A DNA stretch of 64,000 nucleotides from Moniliella sp. 'wahieum' (taxonomy: Eukaryota; Basidiomycota; Moniliellomycetes; Moniliellales; Moniliellaceae), in NCBI GenBank assembly GCA_003971905.1, contig RSEE01000084.1, positions 244,291 through 308,290 of the forward strand, written 5' to 3'. The notes beneath the pieces are model-generated. The model was not told where the DNA came from and made no database searches. It worked only from the letters and a program-made list of their open reading frames with translations. Positions 52,984-63,983 of the stretch are shown here, one piece after another. The translations under genes and the position numbers were made by a program. The first letter of the stretch is position 1. Every line of letters begins with the position of its first letter.

Positions 52984-55255
52984 ATGGCTGAGCGCCGAGC
53001 ACCTGCCGCTCCTCCTGGTTCCGGTGACGTTCCGACAGAGTCGCGTACGAGTGCGTATGTCCCCTCCTCTCCTCCAAGCAGCTGCTGACACCAGCTCTCC
53101 TTCACATCCCACAGTCACCTTTGACTGGGTATGGCTTGTCGTCGAACCGCCCCCTTCAGAAACCAGACGTGCACTGACCCGATATCTGACCTGCCATACT
53201 GACATGTTTCCAGCCGCTAACCGGTATCAAGTCCCTCATCAATGAGCCCAACGAGGCGGTCAAAAACAAAGCGGTGCAAAGCGCCCACTTTTATAATGGA
53301 TGCTGGACCATCCTCTTCTACACCCCCCCCTGGCGTGGAGCGCAACCGTCTCTCCATCTACCTCTGTGCTGAACCGCAAGAATACGAGTGGATAAATCCC
53401 TTGCTCATGCAGACAAGCGCAAAGCCCAGCCCCGCTCGTGTTCGCAACACTCCTACTTCCACCCCGACGAAGGATGCCACTGAACCCAGCGGTGCCGCCT
53501 CCCCTACTCAGCCTAAGCTCACCTGGATCCGCAGAGGCAGTGTGCAATTCACCATCAGTCTCCTTGCACCTGTTACAGGCAAGCTCCAACAGCTGGCGTC
53601 CAAGGAGGCGTCGGATCACACTTTCTCCAGCCAGTCACCCAATTGGGGGTGGAGCAAGTTCTGTTCCCATGACGTTGTCCTTTCCTCCCTGCCTGTCATG
53701 GAGCTGGATAAGATAATTGTGAGCGTATCCATAACAACTCAGTCTGTGCCAGCGCGCTCTATGGTGCCATCCACCGCCGTTGTGCCCCATCAACTTCTGA
53801 CCGCCCTGGGCAAGATGCTGGACAATCCCTTGTACAGGTGTGTGCTGCCCGCTGTCACATGATCGTCCCGATACTGATACATTGGCAGTGACATTGTCTT
53901 TTCTTTCCCTTCACAGACCAGTCGAAATGGTCCTCTGATTCAAAGACAAGAGGAAGAGACGATCTATGCCATCAAACAGTTGCTCGTCACCCGGTCTCAA
54001 TACTTTACCAACCTCCTCTCCGGTGACTTTCTAGAGGCCGGCGAGCGCCCTGCGCAACCGCCATCTACACTTTCGCCTCAACTTGGTGGTATGTTACTGG
54101 ACGAGGAGCGGGTTGAGAACCAGGCGTCACCGGACGCTCTGCTCGATTTGGAAGGAGAAGAGAGCGTTTCGCCCTACATGCACCGAGCCCCGTCCCCTGA
54201 ATACCTCACCGAGATATCTGTCCTACGCGTACCACCCCGAGATGGATGCGTTCCCCGATTCGGATGCGGAGTACGACTTTGATCCCGACTGGATTGACCC
54301 GGAAGTACGATCGGGCAGCTTTACTCCAACTACTATTCCCAATCCCGAACGCCTGGAAGAGGACCTTCCTTCTCCGGGTCTCCATGGCCAGTCCAAAAGG
54401 GCGTTGAACGGGCGTTCGACACCCGAGATGGATACGCATCATGACAGCGGCTCTCTCGATTGGAACCGGTCCACACCCCTCGGCACGACCTCCGAAAGGC
54501 CGCAAGCGCATCCAACCCCCCACCCCGAAGGTATCTCCTCGAGGAAAATCATCGTACGTCATCCCTCTTGATCCATGTTTTGCCTACCTTGCACGGAAGA
54601 TGTACTAACTGCCATTCCAAGACTATCCCTGGAGTCACGCCACGGACTTACCGCGCACTTCTTCATTTCCTCTACACGGGCCAAGTCGAATTTGCTCCGT
54701 TGACGTCGAGCTATATATCCAACTGGAATGAGGAAACACTGTATGCCCCCCTGCCAGGGGAGGGATCGCTGGGATCGTCGATGTTTGTTCCGAATGCAGT
54801 GCGAGCACGGGTGAATGGGCTACGGATGTTGTATGCGGCGCACATGGAGCGACGCCTACAAATTGACGCATATTGCGCCCAGAACAAGGGGAAGCTAGAA
54901 CCGTGCAGTGCCAAGTCTCTTTTCCGCTTGGCCGACCAACTCAACCTACCTGACCTACGGGAGCGCGCTATGACCCATATTCTCAACAACCTTACTGTCG
55001 ACAACATTGCCTGGGAGCTCTTTTCTCACTTCACCTCCTCCTTCCCAGCTGCCGATCTGAAAAAGGCAGAGATGGCCTTCTTTTGTCTGTCTGGAGCAAA
55101 GCCAAATCAACCGCCGTGATGAAAACCATTTTTTCGTCCTACCTCTTCCACCCGGGCTTGGGACAAACCTTCCCCTCGTCTTGGAGCACCTGGATTATCG
55201 CGGCACCGAACCCGATTCTGACCCACCTTCTAGCCTCCCTGACTTGCCTCTTTAA
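52984..55255 (+). CDS. MATH-like plus BTB/POZ-domain protein
   Basis: Probably an adaptor for a cullin-3 ubiquitin ligase. ATG at 52984. Introns: 53045-53114, 53129-53213, 53838-53916 and 54554-54621 (all GT-AG; a TACTAAC branch site in the last). A MATH-like part reads FDWPLTGIKSL, VQSAHFYNGCWTILFY, ERNRLSIYLCAEP, WIRRGSVQFTISLL, NWGWSKFC (53120-53670). A BTB core follows: IYAIKQLLVTRSQYFTNLLSGDF (about 53970-54030), a long acidic Ser/Pro insert (54040-54550), then VTPRTYRALLHFLYTGQVEF (54635-54690) and SLFRLADQLNLPDLRERAM (about 54925). The end at TAA 55253 follows frame changes near 55080 and 55150. Other frame changes are in the C-run 53323-53330 and at about 54230. Confidence 0.82.
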
Positions 55256-56661
55256 CTCCATCCGCCGCTCCCGTGCCAGCCCCCCTACAAGCAGTACATC
55301 CCGCTGGCTGCCCGCCATCCATCTCATCCATCCATCCCACCTATTATTCTCACCTGTACACTACACCGCAACTTGGCCGCCTGGCCCATCATAGACCTAT
55401 GGTATACTTATCAACCCACTCCTTGAGGCATCGTAGAGGGTTGTGCCACCTGACACTTCTGTGGTCGAAGACATGTAGGAAGGGGTACAGAAGGTATGGT
55501 CGTTGAGCCATGGCGGGCTGGCACATGGGAGGCAATAATGTGTGCGTCCAAGCGCATAGAAGAACGGGAAGATGTGGCCAACAAAACTGACGTCGTTGAC
55601 GAGTGGGGCCAGGGCTGAAAAAGGAGGAGAGTTGGGGGGGGGGGGGGGTGCAGGCTCGCCTGCGTTGGTGTGCGTGGGGGTGCGTGTGGCGGTAAAAAGT
55701 ACGAAAAGTGGCTGCTGGCTTGGGTGCCAGGGTGTGCCTCTCACAATGTCAAACAGCCGAGTCGATGACGGCAGTTCGGGGCACGCGCACGCCACCCTAT
55801 CGCAGCAGGAGATCAACGGTTCAGGTTCAGTACGTTCAAGTTCACTAGTTCAACTTGCGTTAATTAACGCGTAACGGTAATAAACTGCCGCCGTCCCTTG
55901 GCTCTGCCCGCCGCCCCAGCAGCAACCGCAGCCACAGCCCCCCGAACAGCTTCCTCTTTCCTCTGGGCTCGTCTTCTCGCCCGCGCACCGCGAGCGTCCG
56001 CCCCCCCCCCCCGCAAGCCCTGGACCCATGGCGTGCTCTGCACTCGGCCTTCAAGCTTCAGCTCGGCTGATCCGCTGATGATTGATGCGCTGATGTGCCG
56101 AAGCACTGCTCACACTCATGTGCTAACCCACGTGCAACAGAAAAGCCCCCTTTGCATTCGCAAAAGGCCGAGCGAGTGTGTGCCACGCCCCCGCGCCAAC
56201 CATTTGGCCGTCCTGACCGCAAAATTCCCTAGTCTGAGCACTTCTCCTCTATGCTGCCGCGCAGTGCTAAGCTTGAATTCCTCGTCCCCACTGAAGAGGT
56301 AGTGGTGCTGCGGGGCACAGGGGTACGGGGACTCTGATATCCTAGTGGAACCGGTCTGAGAATCTGAGGTCTGAGACCCTGAGGCCTAAGGCTCAGGCGC
56401 TCAGGACCCAACAGGAGCACCACACTGTCAGGAACATTGCGCCGACGTAGCCAGGGTGCGTAGCAGCAGCTAGCGGAGTGCGTGCTCCTCTACTTCTTGC
56501 GTTGTTTGCTGTTATGATGTTCATCAGAACCCGGAATGTGTGCGCGTCAGCGTTGAGGCTCGTCTATGGCATCCTTATTAAGACCTGCACCTCTTCTTCG
56601 CCCGTTGGACGCCGTTTTGCCACATCATTTTCCCTTCTCCAAAATTCCCCACCACTACACC
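55256..56661. other. Intergenic DNA with homopolymer runs
   Basis: No gene supported. A run of 15 G (55634-55648) and one of 12 C (56001-56012) stand out. GTTCAGGTTCAGTACGTTCAAG at 55818 and GTCTGAGAATCTGAGGTCTGAG at 56355 are repeat tracts. Short frames around 55900-56300 are low complexity. Confidence 0.5.
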
Positions 56662-58673
56662 ATGTCAAGATTCTTCCGTCGAGATCGCGCATCCGCTCCG
56701 TCCTCTGTCACTCCCACGTCTACCAGGCCTTCTTTGCCCTCCCATGACGAGTTCGTGCCGGACACTTTTTTATCCTCACAACCCATCCCTCCCTCTTGGT
56801 TCCACGACGAAAAAAAGGTTGATGGCAAAGACACAGACTACCCCCCAGAGAAGATCACGGGCGGAGAGACGGTGAATGTCAAACAAGGCAAGTTGGACCA
56901 GTTTGCTGGGAAGGTCAAGTCGTATGGCGATCTCTCCAATATCGATCCTCAAGTGGCCAAGGAACTCTTTGATCAAGATGAGGTACGAGAGGCATTCACC
57001 TCTCGACAACTGGCAATGATCTCGCTGGCGGGTATATTACATTCTATACAAGGAGAAGAGGGAGGTATTACCTTTATAATTGACCTACTTTTTCTCGTGA
57101 CTCGCAGGTTCTATTGGTACGGGTGTCTTCTCGGAGTGGGCAAAGCCTTGGCACATGCTGGTCCCTTGTCGCTTTTCCTTGGATACTTGGTCGTTGGCGT
57201 CTTTGCCTGCGCGATGCTTTTTTGCCAAGCGGAAGTACGTGTTGCTCCTGATCTAGGTGATGCTGTTGGGGCTAATATTCAGCAAACATACAAACACAAC
57301 TAACACCTCTTTTCCCCATTTAGCTTGCCACACTCCGCCCCCGTGAGTGGGTACTATGTCCGTCACAGTGGCATGTTTGTTTCCAAGTCGTTGGCCTTTG
57401 CAAGTGGCTGGTCCATGGTTTACAGCCAGATCGTCTCTATTCCCGGCGAGTTCAGCGGTGCCGCAATTCTGATCCAATTCTGGACAGAGAGCATCTCCCC
57501 CCGGTGTTCATTACCATCTTTGGTGTGGTCCTACTCGTCACGAATCTCGCGTTTACTCGTATTTTTAGCGAGACGGAATACGCGTTTTCCATCATCAAGC
57601 TCACCACTGCCATCGGCCTTGTGATTTTCTGCATCTGCATCGACCTTGGTGCAGGACCGCACGGCATATGACGGGCTTTCAGTACTGGCGGAATCCCGGA
57701 CCAATGGTCTCCTATCTTGCTAAAGGCGCGGCTGGGCGATGGTATGGCCTATGGTACACGCTAACGAACGCTGCCTACAGCTACCAGGGAATCGAGACGA
57801 TCTGTGCCGCGGCGGCCGAAACGCGCAATCCGCGTCAGGCGCTGCCGCGGGCAGCCAAGCGCGTCTTTGTCCGTGTCGGGTTGATTTACATTTTGCTCGT
57901 TTTCTGTGTCGGGCTCATCGTCCCGTCCAACGACGAGCGATTGGTCAGCTCGTCTGGAACTGCATCCGCATCGCCCTTTGTCGTCGCCGCTTCTAATGCT
58001 GGCGTTCGCGTCTTGCCGAGCATCATTAATGCCATCACGCTCACCTCGGCATACAGTTCTGCAGCCTCCGGCGTTCTATCAGGCTCTCGGTCCGCCATGG
58101 CTTTGGCCAACATGGGTTTTGCCCCCAAAGCATTCCTCAAGACCCATCGCTGGGGCGTGCCGTACATTGCTATCCTTGTCGTAACCGCCGGCTGGCCGTT
58201 GGGGTATACGGTGGTCAGTTCCAGCGCAACCCAAGTATTTGGTTACTTCCAAAGCATCACTTCTTCTCTCTGGCTCTGTATCAGTGGTTTGTTACCTGCC
58301 TTATCTTTTTGCGGGTATACTATGCTATGCGGGTCCAGGGTATCCCACGCTCTGCCTTGCCTTGGCAAGCGTGGGGTCAGCCCTATCTCGGCTGGATTGG
58401 CCTGGTGGGCTCTTTCTTCTGCCTTTTCACTGGTGGCTTTGAGTTCTTTATCCCGGGCAACCAGGAACCTCAAACCTTCATCTCAGCCTACTGTGCCCCC
58501 ATCATCAACATCTCCCTTCTCCTCGGGTTAAGTTCTACAGTGGCACACCGTTTTGGATTCCTCTTGAGGACGTGCCAATCCAACCCTGGCTCACTCAGTA
58601 TCGGCAAAACCCGGAACCACAAGAAGTTCCACCCAAGGGCTTGATTCGCATCATTAGTTGGATTTGGTTCTAA
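56662..58673 (+). CDS. Amino-acid permease (fungal APC/AAT family)
   Basis: A 12-helix proton-coupled plasma-membrane amino-acid transporter. ATG at 56662; hydrophilic N-terminus of about 110 residues. Intron 57032-57107 splits the signature so that ISLAGG joins SIGTGVF; intron 57235-57323 (GTACGT...TTAG) follows CAMLFCQAE. Then SGYYVRHSGMFVSKSLAFASGW, GEFSGAAILIQFW, YSYQGIETICAAAAETRNPRQALPRAAK, ITLTSAYSSAASGVLSGSRS, MGFAPKAFLKTHRWGVP and, after a frame change at about 58300, MRVQGIPRSALPW and GWIGLVGSFFCLF. The last coding stretch (KFYSGTPFWIPLEDV) ends at TAA 58671. Other frame changes near 57150, 57490, 57540 and 57665. Confidence 0.93.
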
Positions 58674-59208
58674 CAAAAGCCACACCCTCAAAGGGTGAGA
58701 GGCACACCGGGTCCCACCCACTCCATGTTGTATGTGGCTGTCAAGTCCACAAGCAACGTCTTTCGCAAGGGGTTCTCTATCGAATCTTGTCTATTTATGA
58801 AGTCCCTCTGTCACGTCCCGTGTCTCTCATTCGAATATGTCCGTGATGATAGAAGGAGGTTCACAACCATAGGGCATGTCCCCATAGTGGCACGCTATAC
58901 TTCCCGCCGCTGGGACGTTAATCGATTATCTCGCCAATAGTTTTGGTATTTCATCTTTCGTTACTCAGACTTCCGCCTTGTCGCCATGGACCCGGATTCG
59001 CTCCACCAATAATCCACTGGGGGAAGGAAGGCGGAGGCGGAGGAGTCGTGTGGGATCCATCTCGGGCACAGGTAGGAATATGGTCCTTGGCTCTTGGGTG
59101 TGATGATGGCCATGGGCGACAGGCACAAATTGCCCCTCTAACAAAAGATCGACGTGCCACTCGCACCACCCAGCAAGGCTCAACGTGATTCCTCTCACAT
59201 GAATCGCA
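58674..59208. other. Spacer between convergent genes
   Basis: No gene supported; it contains the 3' flanks of the permease and of the leftward single-TM gene. Confidence 0.4.
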
Positions 59209-60346
59209 TCAGAGAGCACAACGCCCACCCTGCCCTGGGCAGGGGTAGACCCCCTCCGCTTGAAGGAGAAAGGCCGGGTCCACGCCCGGAGGTTGCGAGG
59301 GGGATGTCATGCTCCCGACGATGGAGTGAGCAAAGTCGCGCTCTCGCCTTGGTGGTAGCAGGGCAAAAAGTTGGGCGATACGGGTGCCGTGGAGTACACG
59401 TGGTGGGATGGAGGGTAGGTCGGAGCGCAGCCGGGCGCGAACGCGGGTAAGCAGTAGACAGGTCTGTCCCGCCCTGCGCGAGGTATGTTTCCGCGATCCA
59501 GGACCAAGCACCAGGCTCGGCCTGCAGCAGGCGGAGTAGGATCGGTTCCAGATAAGAGGTGAGTTGGTATGTATCGCTTGGAAGGGTGGTGCGGAGGTGC
59601 TCCATCGCCTCTTTGGTCAAAGAAGGGGAATCGGGGTCGAGTTGCGAACACCTCGGACCAGGTAGGAAGCGGGTCGGGCGGAGTAGGAGGCTGGGGTTCC
59701 TGCAAAGGTAGTTCCCCAGGACTAGGGGGGTCAACTGCGGGACCAATGCATCGTCTTGCAGAGTAAGTCGGCTGCTGGGTTCTCAAACGCCGGTGAGATG
59801 GGGATCTGCTCTTCTGAGGAGATGCCCAGCAGTTCACCGTCATCGTAGACATGTTCATCCAAGGGCAGAGAGGTGGGAGCTGAGGTAGCTGTCCTCGCAG
59901 CATATTGAATTTCTTCAACTCCAGTAGAGTTCCCTTGGGCAGCGGTATGAAAGGGCTTGGAGCGCGGCAAGAGCCAATATAGGCCCAGCCCCAACAGAAC
60001 GAGGGCCCAAACACAGATGCGCTCCCAGCGTCGACGCGCAGGGTGATGGTGGGATGGAGTCGAAGCTAACTCATGTGCAGTGCGCGTCCTGTCAAGCCGC
60101 TGCGGTATGGGTGATGCATAGGAGCCGGAATGGGGGTCGGTGCGGACGCGAAGCAATGGCGACGCGTCCACTTCGGAATCTGAGTCAGGTAGAGAGGAGG
60201 CTCGAGTTCGCGTACGCGTACTACGCGCGCGCGTCGTCGCCCGCCGCGTCGGTAAGGGCGTCGAATGGAGCGGCACACCTGGAGGGGGCGCGTTGGGGTG
60301 AAGACGTTGGGGCGTGCGGCGCGCGGTGGGGTGGTTGTGGTGGCAT
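59209..60346 (-). CDS. Single-pass membrane protein of unknown family
   Basis: ATG at 60346 (MPPQPPHRAP); the frame changes at about 60240 into an Arg/Ser-rich segment with an acidic patch (SLPDSDSEVDAS, about 60170). One clear membrane helix, ICVWALVLLGLGLYWLLP (59965-60020), follows a positive cluster (ARRRWER), suggesting a cytosolic N-terminus. The lumenal part contains PTWSEVFATRPRFPFFDQ (about 59630), LTKEAMEHLRTTLP, YLEPILLRLLQAEPGAWSWI and ETYLAQGG (about 59500), then TRIAQLFALLPPRRERDFAH, and stops at 59209. I do not recognise it. It could be an organellar membrane assembly or trafficking factor; this is a guess from topology. Confidence 0.55.
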
Positions 60347-60606
60347 AGAATGAGAGATGGTGGGGGGGTAGGAAAGCAAGACAAGCCGAGCAGCTACGCG
60401 GTGATCGACATTAATTAATGTTCACATTCAGCAGTGCACAACATGCGTGCAATATCCGATCATCGAGATCATCCTTCATCATACCCTGTCCGCTGGCGCT
60501 CCAGCAACCATCTGCCTCTGCATATTATTGATCGACATCACGCCCATCATCGACGCTCCGCGATAGCTCCCAGGGTGAAGGCCAAGGCCTAGTATGCTTT
60601 TAGTGT

Positions 60607-61957
60607 CTAGTGCTCCGCCGTGAGCTGCTCGTTCAAGCAGAGCCGCATGCCCCCCTGCTCTCGCCCACGGGCCATTCCTTCCCATCCCAAGCGGCCCTTT
60701 GGTCGAGAAGGGCAATCTGCAACGCCCGCTCGAACAGCCCCTCAATCGTCCCAACCAGCCGCTGGCCCGTCTGGGCAAAGTCGGGTTGGGCATTGACCTC
60801 GAGCAACTGGACGTGCAGCTGATCATCCACCAGTAGATCCACCCCGAAATTTCCCACGCATTCGGCCAAAGCTGGAGGTGTACGCTACCACCCCTTGCAG
60901 CGGCCGCAAACACCAGCCCGATCGTTTCAACAGCGCGGGTGCGGACGAGCTCGATAGCCTCCTCGGTCAGAGGGCCAGTCGGGGTCGCCGTCCCAGCCAG
61001 GTCGGACCAGAGATGCACATTTTCTTCCTTGGGCCGACCCTGATTGATGTGACGCTCCTCTTGACGACAGGTGTTGGTCAGGTGAGCATCGAGGCTGGCA
61101 TGCTCATCCGGTGGGGCGTAGGGTACCGGTGCAAACAGGGCCAGCATTTCGTCCCATAGGTAGACTTGAAAGGCGCCCAACACAGCACATACGCACGAAG
61201 ATGGAACTTGCGCCCACCTGCACTGGCATCGAGCGGGGACAGGAGTAACGGGTTGGCTAGGTAGTCCTGCATTGCGTCAGTCTTGCACTCTCACACGCGT
61301 AAAATGACATACTTGGATAACAAAGTGCCTCAGTTGACCCAACATCCCGCCCTCCTCATCTCCTTCGTCTCTGGCCTCTTCCTCCCCGTCCTCCTCCTCC
61401 TCCTCGGCCAGATCCTCTTCCTCGTACTGGTCGAAAATGGCACGCAGAGTTGACAACGAGTTGAACAACCGAATCCCGCGACCTCGATCAGCCATGCCTG
61501 GTTTGAGAATAAACCATGATCCACTTCTAGGTCGTCGTTGAGGTCATACAGGTCGTCCATTAACAACTCGTCCAGCTCGTCGGCAAATTGCAGTTCGAAG
61601 TCCCATGTCCGTGGGGTGGCTTTGCGGATTAAGTCGGAGCGCTCCGAGCGTTGGCGGCATCGAGTCGTAGGGCATGGGCAAGATGGTGTTTGCGAATGAG
61701 CGCCTTGCGGATGACATAGCTGCTACAGCGTGCTTTTGAACGCAAGTAGACGTTAATGGGATCCAGTCGTAGTCTCCCACATAGGCTTCGTACTCCTCCT
61801 CGGCCGAGCCAGAGTGGCCATCGACCACTCCCACCCTTGGGGGAGCAGCACGGAACGTGCAGCCTTGAGCACAACAGTGTGTGTAGTTTTCGTAGGTAGC
61901 AGGTGCGTCGCTGCCGGGCGCAGTGGGAGTAGGGAAGTTGATCCAGGCGGTGGGCAT
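60607..61957 (-). CDS. Tubulin-tyrosine-ligase-like (TTL) ATP-grasp protein
   Basis: ATP-dependent amino-acid ligase fold; fungal members include the P-body-linked Pby1. ATG at 61957 (MPTAWINFPTPT). Seen: INVYLRSKARCSSYVIRKALIRKHHL (about 61700), then WLIKPGMADRGRGIRLF (about 61490, the ATP-binding K and GRG loop), an acidic run (61365-61440), and, after an intron at 61267-61312 (GTATGT...GCAG), DYLANPLLLSPLDASAGGRKFHLRAYVL (61180-61260), WPNAWEISGVDLLVDDQLHVQLLEVNAQPDFAQTG (60770-60880; the metal-binding ELN-type motif as LEVNAQP). The protein ends LCLNEQLTAEH at TAG 60607. Frame changes near 61600, 61500, 61180, 60860, 60660. Confidence 0.85.
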
Positions 61958-62186
61958 CGCTGGGGTTGTTGGTGTGGTGCTGGCGAAAGAGCAGTGGAAA
62001 ATGAAGAAAAGGAAAAAAAAGAGAAGAGCAAATAGATCGATCCGATGATCCAGAAGCGGTGATGCAGGTGATGACAGCGAGTGATTCCGAATCACCACAA
62101 GCTTGCAGCCGCACCAGAAGAAGCGGCCTTCACCCACTTGGCCGTTCCGGGCGCCTCTCCTCCAGTCACCTTCCCCACCACCAACC
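61958..62186. promoter_or_regulatory. Divergent promoter region, TTL-like / proteasome-chaperone-like
   Basis: 229 bases between head-to-head start codons. It includes an A-rich run (61993-62035). No TATA box is clear. Confidence 0.4.
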
Positions 62187-62955
62187 ATGTCCGAGCTGTT
62201 CAGCACATCGCAGCATGCGGTGCGTGTGCCAGCCACCCACTTACGCACGACCGCACCACCCTGCTTAGTGTCCAGGTTACCCGCATGGCGAACGCAGCCT
62301 GGGTCTGGGTGGGGCCAGCAAGCCAAGCTGCTCAGGAGGCGTTTGCACCGCCACCCGCTGCCTCCGCAGTGAAAGATGCGACGTCTGCAGTGGACCAAGA
62401 GTTGGAGAATGAGTTGCAAGAGGCACTTCGCGCGGCAGGAAGGGACACGCCCACGATGCATCGCACATTTGGTGTGCCCATCGCCCCCCTGGGGAGGGCG
62501 AGGCGAGTGCTAAGCCGGACAGCGATGCGGGACTGTGGGCGCCTCCTTCAGCGCCCACAGGTGCGCTGGGTACCGACATGGCGCTTGCTCTGGGGTCTGT
62601 GGGGAGCGAGGTGCTGCATGGTGGTGGGCCTAGGTTAGCGCGGGACATGGCACAGCGGATCGGTTCGTTTCCTTCCTGTATGCGTGCGTACAAGATTAAG
62701 GGACACTAACGCCTGGACAGCACGCAAGGCTTCTCTGGGACAGGTGTACCTCTCATCGACGTGCCGAGCCTGGCGCCGTCAACGATGGAGGTGCGACCAG
62801 ATTATACCCGCTTTGTGCTGGAGCGTGCTTTGGTCCAAATCCTTGCCCCGCCGGGAAGAATTGATCAACCATTGCTGCTTCTACCTTCCCTGCTGTTTGT
62901 TCTGGATACATGTATGAAGGGTAAGTTTACCGACTGTAGCTACGTCCGGATGTGA
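62187..62955 (+). CDS. Proteasome assembly chaperone 4 (PSMG4/Poc4)-like protein
   Basis: Would help assemble 20S proteasome alpha rings. ATG at 62187 (MSELFSTSQHA). After a frame change at about 62215 it reads TRMANAAWVWVGPASQAAQ, corresponding to the family's opening strand with W(V/I)G. Then LGTDMALALGS and LARDMAQRIG follow (62560-62660), an intron at 62678-62720 (GTATGC...ACAG, CACTAAC branch site), and RKASLGQVYLSIDVPSLAPS plus RFVLERALVQIL. The motif order (W-V-G strand, LGTD loop, A-R-IG-RK helix, QVYLS strand, E-R helix) fits PSMG4. The stop is uncertain: 62917 in one frame or 62955 in another. About 200 residues, longer than usual because of an Ala/Gln-rich insert (62330-62440). Confidence 0.55.
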
Positions 62956-63158
62956 TGCTACTAGGCGCATCTAGCTGAAGAGGGGGATGCTCTACGCAAT
63001 AGTTCGGTAGATCTGTTCGATCCTATCCAGCAGCAAGACCTTTCTTTGTGGCTCGTAGAATCCGTGTTCAGCAACGTGGTCCACAGCATCGCAGGCGCAG
63101 CCTGGTGGTGAATGCATGTAGCGCAAAGTACATGATTGTTGAAATTCGACGCTGAAGG
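62956..63158. other. Spacer between convergent genes
   Basis: Short 3' region; nothing recognised. Confidence 0.4.
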
Positions 63159-63983
63159 TCATCTGGCATAACCAGTGTGGGGTACTACGAGGGGTCGTAT
63201 GTTAGCGGGCCATGTAGACTGGAAGGAGAGGTTGGCAGGCAGAACTAGAGGTTTTAGAAGTGGCCCGTCATATGCTGTTTGGGGCTCAGATTGCTCCAGA
63301 AGGGGACTATCAGTCAAGAAGAGAAGATGGGTAGGTACTGCGTTACGAGCCCAACGCTTCTCACGCCGCATCACACTTGGGTCGACCTTGATCAAGATCG
63401 TGGTTCTCTGAGGAAAGTCAGGGGGGGGACCGAGTGGGCAGTGACGCGAGCTGCGAATCCGAGTCCGTCCAGGGCAGCTTCGACGATGCCGGCTGTGACG
63501 CCTCAATCGAGAGAGAAGAGGTCCTTGGGATGGAGATGCGTCGAGCAAAGATGGGTTCGTTCATCGAGATCATGTCTGGGTCAAAGAAGGGGTTAGATAC
63601 AAGGGAGCAACGACGAGGGATGGTCGTACACTCATCATCGCGCTCAGTGGAGCGTTCCAGGGAGTCGGCGGGCCGCCCGAAGGCTTGGCGGTAAATGTGA
63701 GTGTGGACAAAGAGGAGGCAGGCACCAGGCGTGTCTCCCGCTTGGGTAGCTTGGGGTTGTTGGCCATCTCAAGGCGGTGGTGGTGAGGAGCAAAAGACGT
63801 TGGCCGATACTGTACCCAATCAGGCTCAAGCGGCGCTCGAGCTGGGCCACACCACTGACGCGCGCCTGGTACGTCGACACCTCTCTGAAAACAAGAAGGA
63901 CAGCGATGCGAGACTCACTTCGCATGACGAGTTCGATCGCGAGGACGGTCGAGCGGTCTGGACCAGCGGCTGGGACGTGGCAT
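63159..63983 (-). CDS. TRS31: TRAPP complex subunit 5 (Trs31-like)
   Basis: Core subunit of the TRAPP vesicle-tethering complex and Rab exchange factor at the Golgi. ATG at 63983 (MPRPSRWSRPL). A 34-base intron (63885-63918, GTGAGT...TCAG) joins RTRHAK in frame to EVSTYQARVSGVAQLERRLS. Then LIGYSIGQRLLLL, after frame changes the segment QAFGRPADSLERSTERDDE (about 63640-63700), NEPIFARRISIP-like sequence (about 63540), and TTILIKVDPSVMRREKRW (about 63350-63400), matching the family's closing strand. The protein probably stops shortly after MRREK; the open frame shown runs to 63159. It is the rightmost gene, and its promoter lies at or beyond 63984-64000. Confidence 0.82.
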
